Source: Sipunculus nudus
Taxonomy: Eukaryota; Annelida; Sipuncula; Golfingiida; Sipunculidae
Length of the DNA stretch: 64,000 nt
Direction of reading: 5' to 3'
Assembly (NCBI GenBank): GCA_026874595.1
Contig: JAPPUL010000073.1
Span: 1,077,973-1,141,972, forward strand
In this document: piece by piece, positions 17,893 to 26,269 of the stretch
Numbering within the stretch: the stretch's first letter is position 1
How the letters are laid out: every line of letters starts with the position of its first letter
The notes under the pieces: generated by a model
Database searches by the model: none
The model's input: the letters and a program-made list of their open reading frames with translations, nothing else
What the model was told of the DNA's origin: nothing
Program-made: the position numbers and the translations under genes

Positions 17893-17920
17893 TAATAAAC
17901 CTATGTTAATAAACCTATGT
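17893..17920. repeat. 14-bp tandem duplication at the hemB stop codon
   Basis: Two perfect copies of taataaacctatgt directly after the 3' end of hemB; the inner copy reaches into the stop codon. Confidence 0.9.
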
Positions 17921-18915
17921 TATATCTTCCACCTTATAAAATCTTTTGCAAAATACGTCAATATTATATCTGCTCCCGCACGCTTTATAGATAACAAACT
18001 CTCAAGAGCTACTTCACGCTCGTCTATATACCCTAAAGCCCCTCCCGCCTTTATCATCGCATATTCTCCACTTACATTATACGCCGCAATCGGTATCCCA
18101 ACATACTCTTCCTTCAACCTGTATATTATATCCAAATACGATAACGCAGGCTTTACCATCACTATGTCTGCTCCCTCGATAATGTCTTGCTCCGCCTCCA
18201 TATAGCCTTCCTTCACATTCGACGGATTCATCTGATAACCCCGTCTGTCCCCATAACTCGGACTTGATCCCGCTGCGTCCCTAAATGGACCATAGTAACT
18301 CGATGCGTACTTTACACTATATGACATTATACCCACCCCCGTATGCCCCCCCCCATCTAACACTCCCCTTATCTCCGCCACCATCCCATCCATCATCCCA
18401 GATGGCGCTATTATGTCTGCTCCAGCTTGGGCATGGCTTAAGGCTTGCTTGCCTAGTAACAAAAGCGTCTTCTCATTATCTACTCTCACCACCTCCCCCA
18501 CCTCACCCACTTCCAATACCCCACAATGTCCATGAGTTGTATATTCGCAAAAGCATAAATCCGTTATCAGTAAAAGCTCTTTCCCAAATTCCTTACGCAG
18601 CCCCCTAAGTGCATCCTGTATTATCCCATCCTCCCGACATGCAACCTCCCCATTCAAATCCTTCTCCTGCGGTATCCCAAAAAGAATTAACGCTTTAAGT
18701 CCTCCCTTTACTAGCTCCTCTACCTCCTGTTTTAAACTCTCAACTCCATACCTATATAACCCCGGTAACAAGCTTATCTGTTCACGCCCACCCCCCAAAC
18801 CCTCCTTTACAAACATCGGATATATTAAATCTTCCTTGCTTATCCGTGTCTCCTCAAGCAAGCCCCTTAATACCTTATTTTCACGAAGCCGCCGAAGCCT
18901 TCTTATCGGATACAT
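17920..18915 (-). CDS. hemB: Delta-aminolevulinic acid dehydratase (porphobilinogen synthase)
   Basis: 331 aa, normal length. It condenses two 5-aminolevulinates to porphobilinogen in heme synthesis. The cysteine-type zinc site is present (DLCFCEYTTHGHCGVL), so it should be a Zn enzyme. The two Schiff-base lysines lie in SYSVKYASSYYGPFRDAAGS and VMVKPALSYLDII. It agrees with the need for heme implied by ctaB. It is the last gene of the minus block and reads away from the divergent lipoprotein operon. Confidence 0.97.
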   Translation of the reverse strand: MYPIRRLRRLRENKVLRGLLEETRISKEDLIYPMFVKEGLGGGREQISLLPGLYRYGVESLKQEVEELVKGGLKALILFGIPQEKDLNGEVACREDGIIQDALRGLRKEFGKELLLITDLCFCEYTTHGHCGVLEVGEVGEVVRVDNEKTLLLLGKQALSHAQAGADIIAPSGMMDGMVAEIRGVLDGGGHTGVGIMSYSVKYASSYYGPFRDAAGSSPSYGDRRGYQMNPSNVKEGYMEAEQDIIEGADIVMVKPALSYLDIIYRLKEEYVGIPIAAYNVSGEYAMIKAGGALGYIDEREVALESLLSIKRAGADIILTYFAKDFIRWKI

Positions 18916-19134
18916 ATTTATTGCTTTTCCCCTTCTTTTATCTTATTTCTATATCTTTATAAACTTACATAATATCTTATATATAAGCGTTTTATACATA
19001 CTGGCACCTACATATAGCCGCTTTTTTAAACTCACATTATTTTTTATATGTTTTGTATTTCTTTACCTTTGAGTTTAATTTACTAGTAGACATTTTATGT
19101 GCTTATTTCTTTGCTGTTTTGTCCTTTTGCCATT

Positions 19135-20392
19135 ATGCAATATTTTAAAAGATACTCACTAAGTTTAATTCTTATCCATATCTTAATTAATTACTCGTGT
19201 GCTGCCTCATTAAAACCTTACGACATTAAAACCAACACCATGATAAAGCACTACTCAAAACGCCAATTCCATAACGCTTATATTGAAGCCTCTAAACTTG
19301 TCTATGACGAAAGCAAAAAAAAACAACCAGTTTGGTAAAGACTTCTATCTTGCTTTGCTTGAACGCGGTAAAATCGCCCTTGCAAATGGTTCCTATCAAA
19401 AGGCTATTAACGACTTACAACAGGCTGAAAAACGTTTTTTGCTAATTGAAAATACTATATCCATAAATGAGGAAATAGGCGCTTTTTTTTCTAATGACCT
19501 TTCTAAAGAATATATGACCGACCCCTTTGAAACCATTTCTATTAGCCCCTACCTTATTGCTGCTTACCTCGGGAAAGGAGATTTTAATGGAGCTAAAGTT
19601 GAACGTAATCGCACTATTAACAAAATTAATGAGTATGTTGAATCTAGTAATAAAACGCATCTTGATAATCTGTTTGCTCGCTTTATTTCTGCTTTGATCT
19701 ATGAAATGGAACATAACTATAGTGATGCCATAATCGAATATAACAAAATCATTAAAAAAAAACCTAATCTAAGTTATATTAAAAATTATATAAAAAACAC
19801 AAAACAAAACAAAACTCAACTCGTTATTCTTATCGATAGCGGCCTTGCTCCTTACAAATATGAAGCTACTTTCGGGCCAATTTATATAAACATAGACGGC
19901 AAATCTATACTCCTTCGTTTTGCCTATCCCAAAATGGCCAAGGCCTACTCCTCTATCGATAAATTCAGTGTCTATGATGTTTCAAATAATCTATTACTCG
20001 GGTCTACTAACATCTTATACGACCTTGAGAATTCTATATTAACTCACTTTGAAAAAACCGAAGATAAAAGAATTAACCGCATTAAAAACAAAGTAATTGC
20101 AAGTCTTGCCTTATCTATAGGCGGACAAGTGGTAGGCGATGCCATTGGGGGAACTACGGGAGAGGTTGTCGGGTTTTTATCATTTTTGGTTGCTAGTAGT
20201 GGGGCATTTATGGATAAAGCTGATCTTAGACAATGGAAAACCCTGCCTAAGAATATTCAGTTTATAAGGACTGCAAACATTAAAACTTCCACCAAAACTA
20301 TTCTTATAAAATATAACAGTGGCGAGCAGCTCGTTAATGTTGATATTAAACCAGATAAATTAAACTTCCTTTATGTTTCTATCCCAGAATGA
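19135..20392 (+). pseudogene. COG3014-like envelope protein, frameshifted in an A9 tract
   Basis: The start ATG at 19135 opens a signal peptide (ILINYSCAAS, a weak lipobox). The frame stops at 19338, after KKKQPVW. The rest of the protein continues in another frame: NNQFGKDFYLALLERGKIAL to the stop at 20392. The break is one base too many in an A9 run at 19315-19323; A8 would join the parts into about 418 aa. The body has TPR-like segments (GSYQKAINDLQQAEKRF, YSDAIIEYNKII) and a Gly-rich hydrophobic region GGQVVGDAIGGTTGEVVGF. Proteins of this kind lie beside LpoB-like and LPP20-like genes in other bacteria, as here. It may be functional through slippage or a sequencing error. Confidence 0.75.
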
Positions 20393-20498
20393 TTTTTTCT
20401 TGTTAAGTTTAAATTGTATTTCTCTTGTTTATAACAGGATATTAGTATATATTATCAGAATTAATCTCTTAATAGCATTCTCTAGTGCTGACTAAATT

Positions 20499-20524
20499 AG
20501 GAAGTAACGATAGGAAGTAACGAT
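20499..20524. repeat. 13-bp tandem duplication carrying the ribosome-binding site
   Basis: Two perfect copies of aggaagtaacgat just upstream of the LpoB-like start at 20529. Each copy contains an AGGAAG Shine-Dalgarno-like box, so the gene has two potential sites at different spacing. Confidence 0.93.
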
Positions 20525-20528
20525 CAAT

Positions 20529-21122
20529 ATGAAGAAAACACTAATAGTAAACTTAACTTTTGTCCTACTTTTATTCTCATGCTCGACTCAACACGTTGTT
20601 AAGGATATTAGTGACCAGGATACTGTAATCGATTCTAGTTGGTCTGCTGGTGATCTTAAAAGAGTTGCCAAGAAAATGGAAGTCTCCATAGCTAATTCTG
20701 GCTTTACTAAAACTCCAAAATATCAAGAAGTAAAACCTCGTTGGATGCTTGCTAAAACTCTTATAAACGATACTGACGAGCATATAAATACTCGGGTCAT
20801 AATGGAAAAGATACGCACCGCTTTAATTAAAAAAAGACTTGCTCGTTTTGTTGATGATGAGGCTTTAGACACTGCAATAGAACAGCTTTCTTTACAGCAA
20901 AGTGATTTGTTTGATAACTCTAAGGCTGCTCAGATTGGTAAGCTTGTTGGAGCTAAGCTTATATTAAGAGGACGTATTTCTAATATACGAAAACGTTTGG
21001 GCCGCAATGATATTGTCTTTTATAATATCACTGTGCAGCTTGTTGACCTTGAAACTTTAGAAATTATTTGGATCGAGGATGATGAGATTCAAAGAAAAAC
21101 TATAAAAGCTCGCTATCGATAG
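20529..21122 (+). CDS. LpoB/YcfM-like outer-membrane lipoprotein
   Basis: 197 aa. The lipobox is LFSC (Cys18). The mature part has the LpoB-like alpha/beta domain: PRWMLAKTLINDTDEHINTR, RFVDDEALDTAIEQL, and KLVGAKLILRGRISNIRKR, ending in a strand about QLVDLETLEIIWIEDDEI. In enterobacteria LpoB activates the peptidoglycan synthase PBP1b; in distant bacteria the role is inferred only. It lies between a COG3014-like and an LPP20-like gene, a recurrent envelope operon. Confidence 0.82.
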   Translation: MKKTLIVNLTFVLLLFSCSTQHVVKDISDQDTVIDSSWSAGDLKRVAKKMEVSIANSGFTKTPKYQEVKPRWMLAKTLINDTDEHINTRVIMEKIRTALIKKRLARFVDDEALDTAIEQLSLQQSDLFDNSKAAQIGKLVGAKLILRGRISNIRKRLGRNDIVFYNITVQLVDLETLEIIWIEDDEIQRKTIKARYR

Positions 21123-21152
21123 CTTTATATAAAATTATAAGAGTTCACTCCT

Positions 21153-21188
21153 ATGAAAAAACACATCTTTATGAAAAAGCATATCTTA
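21153..21188. repeat. 18-bp tandem duplication of a start codon
   Basis: Two near-identical 18-base units (atgaaaaaacacatcttt and atgaaaaagcatatctta) double the first six codons of the LPP20-like gene. The two units differ at four positions, so the duplication is older than the perfect ones. Confidence 0.9.
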
Positions 21189-22214
21189 TTCCTTTCACTA
21201 ACGCTTTCACTAACTACCTTTTTTATACATTGTTCGACAAGTAAGGTAGTAAAAGCTGATGAATATGAAAATATTAATGAAAATTCAAAACGAACGGAAA
21301 GACTTAAAAATAAAACAAAATCTCATATAGGCCCTGATTGGATAACTAAAGTGCCGACAAGTGATAAGAGTTATTTTTTTGTTGGGCTTGGTGAAGATAT
21401 TAAAAAAGATAGCGCAAAAGCAAAAGCAACTCAAGATGCTCTTGGACAAATAGCTTTACTTATTCATACCTCAATAAATAGTCAAAATTCCTTCTCATCA
21501 GTTTACAAAGAAAATGAGCTTAGCAATAATAATAAAAACACGGATAGCTTCTCGCTTACAAAGAAAGGTTTTAGCAAATTAAAGGTAAAAGGACAGGGCT
21601 CAATCAATGATTTTGCAATAAAAGGGAATTATACAAGGGTAGAACAAGGAATAACATCTTGGTATGTACTTGCAGAAATACCAAAAAGTTCAATAGAAAA
21701 AGCTCGTGACAAAATAAAAAAACTTCGACAAAAACTAAAGAAGTTACCGGCTATAGTAGTAGGACAAAACATAATATCAAATGTAGTTAAAGATAATTTG
21801 AAGCTTAAATCGTTTTTTGAATCTTTTTATCAATCTCAAGGCTATTATATACTTGGAGATATGATAGAAGGTGAGGAGGGCTTAACAAACATAAAAAATA
21901 GGGCTCGAAGACTTGGGGCAAAACTATTAATATATGCTGCTATATCCGTAGATAGAATATTCAAGGATTTTACTTTATACATAGCTAATGGTACGCTTTT
22001 AACTAAAGAGATTGTTCTTGATGAGAGTGCTGGCTTTGCAGCTTTTATTATTAATAATAAAAATAATTTATACTTTGATGTTGAGAAAGGGATAGGACGT
22101 AGCAAAAGCAAAGCTTTTTATAATTTGGAGACGAAGTTACTTAATAAGTTATGGCAAGAGTATCGTGTTCAAAACACTAAACAGGACAATGATAACGGAT
22201 ACTTTGCTCACTAG
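21153..22214 (+). CDS. LPP20-family lipoprotein
   Basis: 353 aa. The signal peptide ends in FFIHCSTS (relaxed lipobox). The LPP20 domain is at about 60-200: YFFVGLGEDIKKDSAKAKATQDALGQIA, followed by a hydrophobic strand-rich part with ITSWYVLAEIPKSS. The C-terminal half (about 230-353) is less conserved. The first 12 codons are an 18-bp tandem duplication (MKKHIF, MKKHIL), so two start codons are available at 21153 and 21171. It is co-directional with the LpoB-like gene, with a 30-bp gap. Confidence 0.8.
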   Translation: MKKHIFMKKHILFLSLTLSLTTFFIHCSTSKVVKADEYENINENSKRTERLKNKTKSHIGPDWITKVPTSDKSYFFVGLGEDIKKDSAKAKATQDALGQIALLIHTSINSQNSFSSVYKENELSNNNKNTDSFSLTKKGFSKLKVKGQGSINDFAIKGNYTRVEQGITSWYVLAEIPKSSIEKARDKIKKLRQKLKKLPAIVVGQNIISNVVKDNLKLKSFFESFYQSQGYYILGDMIEGEEGLTNIKNRARRLGAKLLIYAAISVDRIFKDFTLYIANGTLLTKEIVLDESAGFAAFIINNKNNLYFDVEKGIGRSKSKAFYNLETKLLNKLWQEYRVQNTKQDNDNGYFAH

Positions 22215-22324
22215 ATTTTAGATATTCAATTATTGATATATATGATAAATTTATATATTATAATTAAAACAGGAATTTTAAGGAAAGATAAATAAAAAGA
22301 TTTATAAAAGGAGAGACAAATAAA

Positions 22325-23035
22325 ATGTTTAAATATAGACCTCTATTATTTATATTATTGATGCTTTTAGCAGTTGTAACTTGGGCCTGTGGAAGCAAGA
22401 GTGCAAAAACAAACTCAGAATCCCTTAAAGGTGGCAAATATTATGCTGTTGGCCAGACTATAGATCTTGGATCTGCCAAATCACCAGAATGGATAGAACA
22501 TGAAGGCGGCATTATAGAACATGAAGGAGAGAAATATGCATGGATAAAAGGTGAGGGCTCTTCTAAGAATAAAGTAATTTCTAAAAAAACCGCCATAGCA
22601 AATGCACAGTCTCAATTGTCTCAATCGTTTAAGGTTTTAGTTGCAAATCAATTTGCTCAGGCCTGGGATACTATAGGCGATGATGAAGACAAAGAAAGCA
22701 TAGAACAAGTTAAACAAGGGCTAACTGCTGTCAAAACAAGAACTACAATAAAAGGATTTAATCTTATTAAATCATACAATACTCAAACAGGTAAAATAAA
22801 AACATTAACCCCTTTGGGTAAACCTGAGAGCTTCCAGGCTGTTAGATGGAGATACACTGTAATGATGGGTATGCCATATGAGCTTTATATAAAGCATAGA
22901 GACGATCTAATAGACGGTTTAAGCAAAACAGTAAAACCGAATTCAAGACAAAAAAAGCTAATTAAAAAAGTGGATGAGCAATTGAAACAATTAGATGAAG
23001 AACCAAAAGAACTTGCAGTAGAGTCCGACAGTTAG
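22325..23035 (+). CDS. Putative lipoprotein with an LPP20-like segment
   Basis: 236 aa. A signal peptide ends in VVTWACGSKSA (probable Cys23 lipidation). The segment ISKKTAIANAQSQLSQSFKVLVANQF resembles the helix of LPP20-type domains, followed by a strand AVRWRYTVMMGMPYELYIK. The tail is charged (KLIKKVDEQLKQLDEEPKEL). GGAGAG lies upstream of the start. It is the last gene of the lipoprotein operon and is followed by a hairpin at 23072-23102. Function unknown; a role in the cell envelope is inferred from position. Confidence 0.7.
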   Translation: MFKYRPLLFILLMLLAVVTWACGSKSAKTNSESLKGGKYYAVGQTIDLGSAKSPEWIEHEGGIIEHEGEKYAWIKGEGSSKNKVISKKTAIANAQSQLSQSFKVLVANQFAQAWDTIGDDEDKESIEQVKQGLTAVKTRTTIKGFNLIKSYNTQTGKIKTLTPLGKPESFQAVRWRYTVMMGMPYELYIKHRDDLIDGLSKTVKPNSRQKKLIKKVDEQLKQLDEEPKELAVESDS

Positions 23036-23071
23036 AAAGCACATTCTGCTTTTGTAACGTTGCTACACTTT

Positions 23072-23102
23072 GCTAATTATTTGTTTAAATAATTAGCCTT
23101 TT
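23072..23102 (+). terminator. Probable intrinsic terminator of the lipoprotein operon
   Basis: A perfect 11-bp stem, gctaattattt with aaataattagc, closes a 4-base loop and is followed by CTTTT. It lies 37 bases after the stop of the fourth lipoprotein gene. The stem is AT-rich and the T-run short, so strength is uncertain. Confidence 0.6.
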
Positions 23103-23239
23103 AATTAGTCTGTTATCTTCTAATTATCTTCTAAAGTAAGAATAAAATATTGCAGGATAAGTATAGTGAATAGTAATCTGCATTTTAAACTAATCCAAAA
23201 TAATTAAAACAATATAAAAAAGGTGTTGATAATAAAAAA

Positions 23240-25114
23240 ATGTGTGGAATAGTAGGCTTTACAAACTACAACTCTTTAATAAATCGTGATTCAGTAATAA
23301 AGTTAATGGCAGATGAGATTAATCACCGTGGTCCGGATGATGAGGGGTATCATATATCAAGTAAAATAACGCTTGGACATAAAAGACTAAGTATAATAGA
23401 TTTGACTGGCGGAAAGCAGCCTGTATATAATGAGAATAAAAGTATTTGTGTGGTGTTCAATGGAGAAATATACAATTTTAAGGAGCTTAAAGACGAACTT
23501 ATAGCAAAAGGACACATCTTCAAAACAAAGTCTGATTCAGAAGTATTGCCACATTTATACGAGGAGAAAGGAGACGATTTCCCAAAATACCTAAATGGAA
23601 TGTTTGCAATAGCATTATGGGACAAAATAGAAGAAAAACTATTACTCATAAAAGACAGGGCAGGCAAAAAACCGATTTACTATGGGAATATAAAAGGGGA
23701 ACTAGTATTTGCCTCAGAACTAAAATCGTTTATTAAATACCCACATTTTAAAAAAGAGTTAGACAAAAAGGCTTTATATAAATATCTAGCTCATGAATAC
23801 GTACCAACCCCTCATAGTATATTCAAAGGAATAAAGAAACTTGAGGCTGGCTATATCTTAAGATATTATAAAGGCAATACTAACCTATCACCTTATTGGG
23901 ACTACGAACTTTGCCCTGAACCTAATTTAAAAGAGGAAGATATTGTTTTTGAACTTGATGGGCTTTTAGAAAAGTCTGTTAAGAGGAGGCTTATTAGCGA
24001 CGTTCCACTTGGAGTATTTCTTAGTGGCGGTATAGATTCAAGTACACTGGTTTACTATATGTCCTGTCTTATGCCCTCGGATAAGATAAAAAGTTTTTCA
24101 ATAGGGTTTAACGAAAAAAGCTTTGATGAGTCAAGTTATGCAAGGCAAGTAGCTAAACATTTTAATACAGACCACCACCAGCAGATACTATCTGCTCAAA
24201 AACTCCTTGAGATAATACCCAATGTGAGTGCAATTTTAGATGAGCCATTTGCTGATGCTTCTATTATTCCTACATACTTATTATCTAAATTTACAAAAGA
24301 ATATGTAACAGTAGCACTTGGGGGCGATGGAGGTGATGAGCTTTTTATGGGATATCCGACTTTTCAAGCAAATAAACTCCTAAATTTATATAACCACATA
24401 CCAAATTCTATACACAAAATAATTACACATGCTGCAAATCTACTGCCAACCTCACAGGCAAATATAAGTTTTGATTTTAAGATAAAACAGTTTCTAAGCG
24501 CTGCTAAAAAAGACAAACAAATACGTGAACAACTTTGGCTTGGAGCTTTCTCAAAAGAAGAACTACAAAAGCTTTGTCCTTATTTTGAGATGAAAGATAA
24601 AGATTTATTTGAAGAAATTATAACATATAATACAAAACACAAAAGTTTGAAGGAGCTTGATAGGCTATCATACTTTTACTTCAAAACCTATTTACATGAT
24701 GACATATTGTATAAGGTAGACCGAGCAACTATGCATGTATCACTTGAAAGTCGAGCTCCCTTTTTGGATGTAGAATTATTAAATTATACTGCAAAAATCG
24801 AAAATAAACATAAGTTAAAATACTTAATAACAAAACATATACTTAAAAAACTACTTAAAGAAAAGCTCCCTAAAAATATACTAAACCGTCCTAAAAAAGG
24901 CTTTGGGATTCCAATAGGACAATGGTTTAAGGGGCCTCTTAAAGAACTTTTAAATGATACTCTAGCAAAAGATAAAATAAAATCATCAGGTCTTTTTAAT
25001 TATGCTTATATAGAGACACTTATAAATGAACATATATCCGGCAAAAAAAATAATAGAAAGAAGTTGTGGACCTTATTCATGTTTTTTCTTTGGCTTGAAA
25101 AATGGAATAAATAA
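23240..25114 (+). CDS. asnB: Asparagine synthetase (glutamine-hydrolysing)
   Basis: 624 aa. Cys2 of MCGIVGF is the glutaminase nucleophile; SIIDLTGGKQPVYNE and VFNGEIYNF complete the class II amidotransferase domain (1-200). The synthetase domain has the ATP PP-loop FLSGGIDSSTLVYY. Motifs LGGDGGDELFMGYP and KVDRATMHVSLESRAPFLD are intact. It makes asparagine from aspartate, glutamine and ATP. It starts a new plus-strand unit after the hairpin at 23072. Family members near polysaccharide genes can serve other amidations, but no such genes are here. Confidence 0.95.
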   Translation: MCGIVGFTNYNSLINRDSVIKLMADEINHRGPDDEGYHISSKITLGHKRLSIIDLTGGKQPVYNENKSICVVFNGEIYNFKELKDELIAKGHIFKTKSDSEVLPHLYEEKGDDFPKYLNGMFAIALWDKIEEKLLLIKDRAGKKPIYYGNIKGELVFASELKSFIKYPHFKKELDKKALYKYLAHEYVPTPHSIFKGIKKLEAGYILRYYKGNTNLSPYWDYELCPEPNLKEEDIVFELDGLLEKSVKRRLISDVPLGVFLSGGIDSSTLVYYMSCLMPSDKIKSFSIGFNEKSFDESSYARQVAKHFNTDHHQQILSAQKLLEIIPNVSAILDEPFADASIIPTYLLSKFTKEYVTVALGGDGGDELFMGYPTFQANKLLNLYNHIPNSIHKIITHAANLLPTSQANISFDFKIKQFLSAAKKDKQIREQLWLGAFSKEELQKLCPYFEMKDKDLFEEIITYNTKHKSLKELDRLSYFYFKTYLHDDILYKVDRATMHVSLESRAPFLDVELLNYTAKIENKHKLKYLITKHILKKLLKEKLPKNILNRPKKGFGIPIGQWFKGPLKELLNDTLAKDKIKSSGLFNYAYIETLINEHISGKKNNRKKLWTLFMFFLWLEKWNK

Positions 25115-25147
25115 TATTATCCTTATGTTTATTAGAGCTTTTTAAAA

Positions 25148-26206
25148 ATGTTGAAAAATAGCATAGACGATGCTGAGAAAATAGATACTGGGAAAATAGA
25201 TACTGGGAAAATAAAAGAGTATAAGTTCAAAGCAGAAGAAAAAGATAACGGCAAACGACTTGATTTATTTATAAAAGAGAAATTAAGTGCCACAGTAAAA
25301 CCGCCACCAAAGAAGTTAAGCAGAAATTACATTCAAAAGAGCACAATAAAAGTAAATGCAAAATTAGCCAAGAAGAATTATCGTATACAACAAGATGACG
25401 AGATAGAAATATTTTATGCTACTCCTCCTGAGAATGAATTAAACCTAAATGATCTTGCGGAAAGGAATACCGAAGGAGAGGGTGAATCTAGTTTTAATAG
25501 ATATTATATAGTATATGAAGATGAGTATCTACTAGTGATAAATAAGAGTATGGGCCTTGTAGTACATCCTGCAGCAGGTAATTATAGCGGCACAATGGTT
25601 CAACTTTTAGCAGATAAGCTAAAAGAGGGTTTTGATTTAAGCAAGGAAGAAAGACCGGGGATAGTACATCGGCTTGACAAAGACACATCGGGTTTAATGG
25701 TAATCGCAAAGACAAAGGAGATAGAAGAAAGATTAAAGGCTAGTTTTTCAAAACGCGAGATAGAAAAGATATATAAAAGTCTAGTAAAAGGAGAGTTATC
25801 TGGAGAAGGGAGGTTTGCAGGAGCAATAAAACGAGATAAGACAAAACGGAAGGTGTTTAGGGTAGAAGGAGGCGGGAGGGAAGCGCTTACGTTATATAAA
25901 AGTATAAAGACTTATAGAAATGGTAAAAGGATGTATACATTAGTTGAGTTAAAGCCGATAACGGGAAGGACTCATCAAATCCGAGTACATTTATCAAATG
26001 CAGGACATCCTATAGTGGGTGACAAACTATATTCAAGGGCTAATGGAGAATTTGATAAAGAAGGGCTTTTATTATGCGCAACAGGGCTTAAATTTAAGCA
26101 TCCAAATGGTTTTGGGGCTGAACTGAGTTTTAAGATAGACTTTCCCAAACACATGCAAGAGAGGATAGATTACCTTGAAACTATACATAATATTTATAAA
26201 GAGTAA
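25148..26206 (+). CDS. rluD: RluD/RluC-family pseudouridine synthase
   Basis: 352 aa. Residues 20-95 hold an S4-like RNA-binding domain (DNGKRLDLFIKEKL, SRNYIQKSTIKVN). The catalytic motif is GIVHRLDKDTSGLMVIAKT with the Asp nucleophile; GRTHQIRVHLSNAGHPIVGD is also typical. It modifies uridines in 23S rRNA. An extra N-terminal KIDTG doublet comes from a 15-bp tandem duplication at 25178-25207. It follows asnB by 33 bp. Exact target (RluD versus RluC/RluA) not settled. Confidence 0.9.
   Translation: MLKNSIDDAEKIDTGKIDTGKIKEYKFKAEEKDNGKRLDLFIKEKLSATVKPPPKKLSRNYIQKSTIKVNAKLAKKNYRIQQDDEIEIFYATPPENELNLNDLAERNTEGEGESSFNRYYIVYEDEYLLVINKSMGLVVHPAAGNYSGTMVQLLADKLKEGFDLSKEERPGIVHRLDKDTSGLMVIAKTKEIEERLKASFSKREIEKIYKSLVKGELSGEGRFAGAIKRDKTKRKVFRVEGGGREALTLYKSIKTYRNGKRMYTLVELKPITGRTHQIRVHLSNAGHPIVGDKLYSRANGEFDKEGLLLCATGLKFKHPNGFGAELSFKIDFPKHMQERIDYLETIHNIYKE
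25178..25207. repeat. 15-bp in-frame tandem duplication near the rluD start
   Basis: Two perfect copies of aaaatagatactggg encode a doubled KIDTG in the variable N-terminal extension; the frame is kept. Confidence 0.93.
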
Positions 26207-26269
26207 TGACAGTAAATATTTAAAAGTAAGATAGCGTTAACAAACTGTACTTTAAAGAAGGTATTTTAA

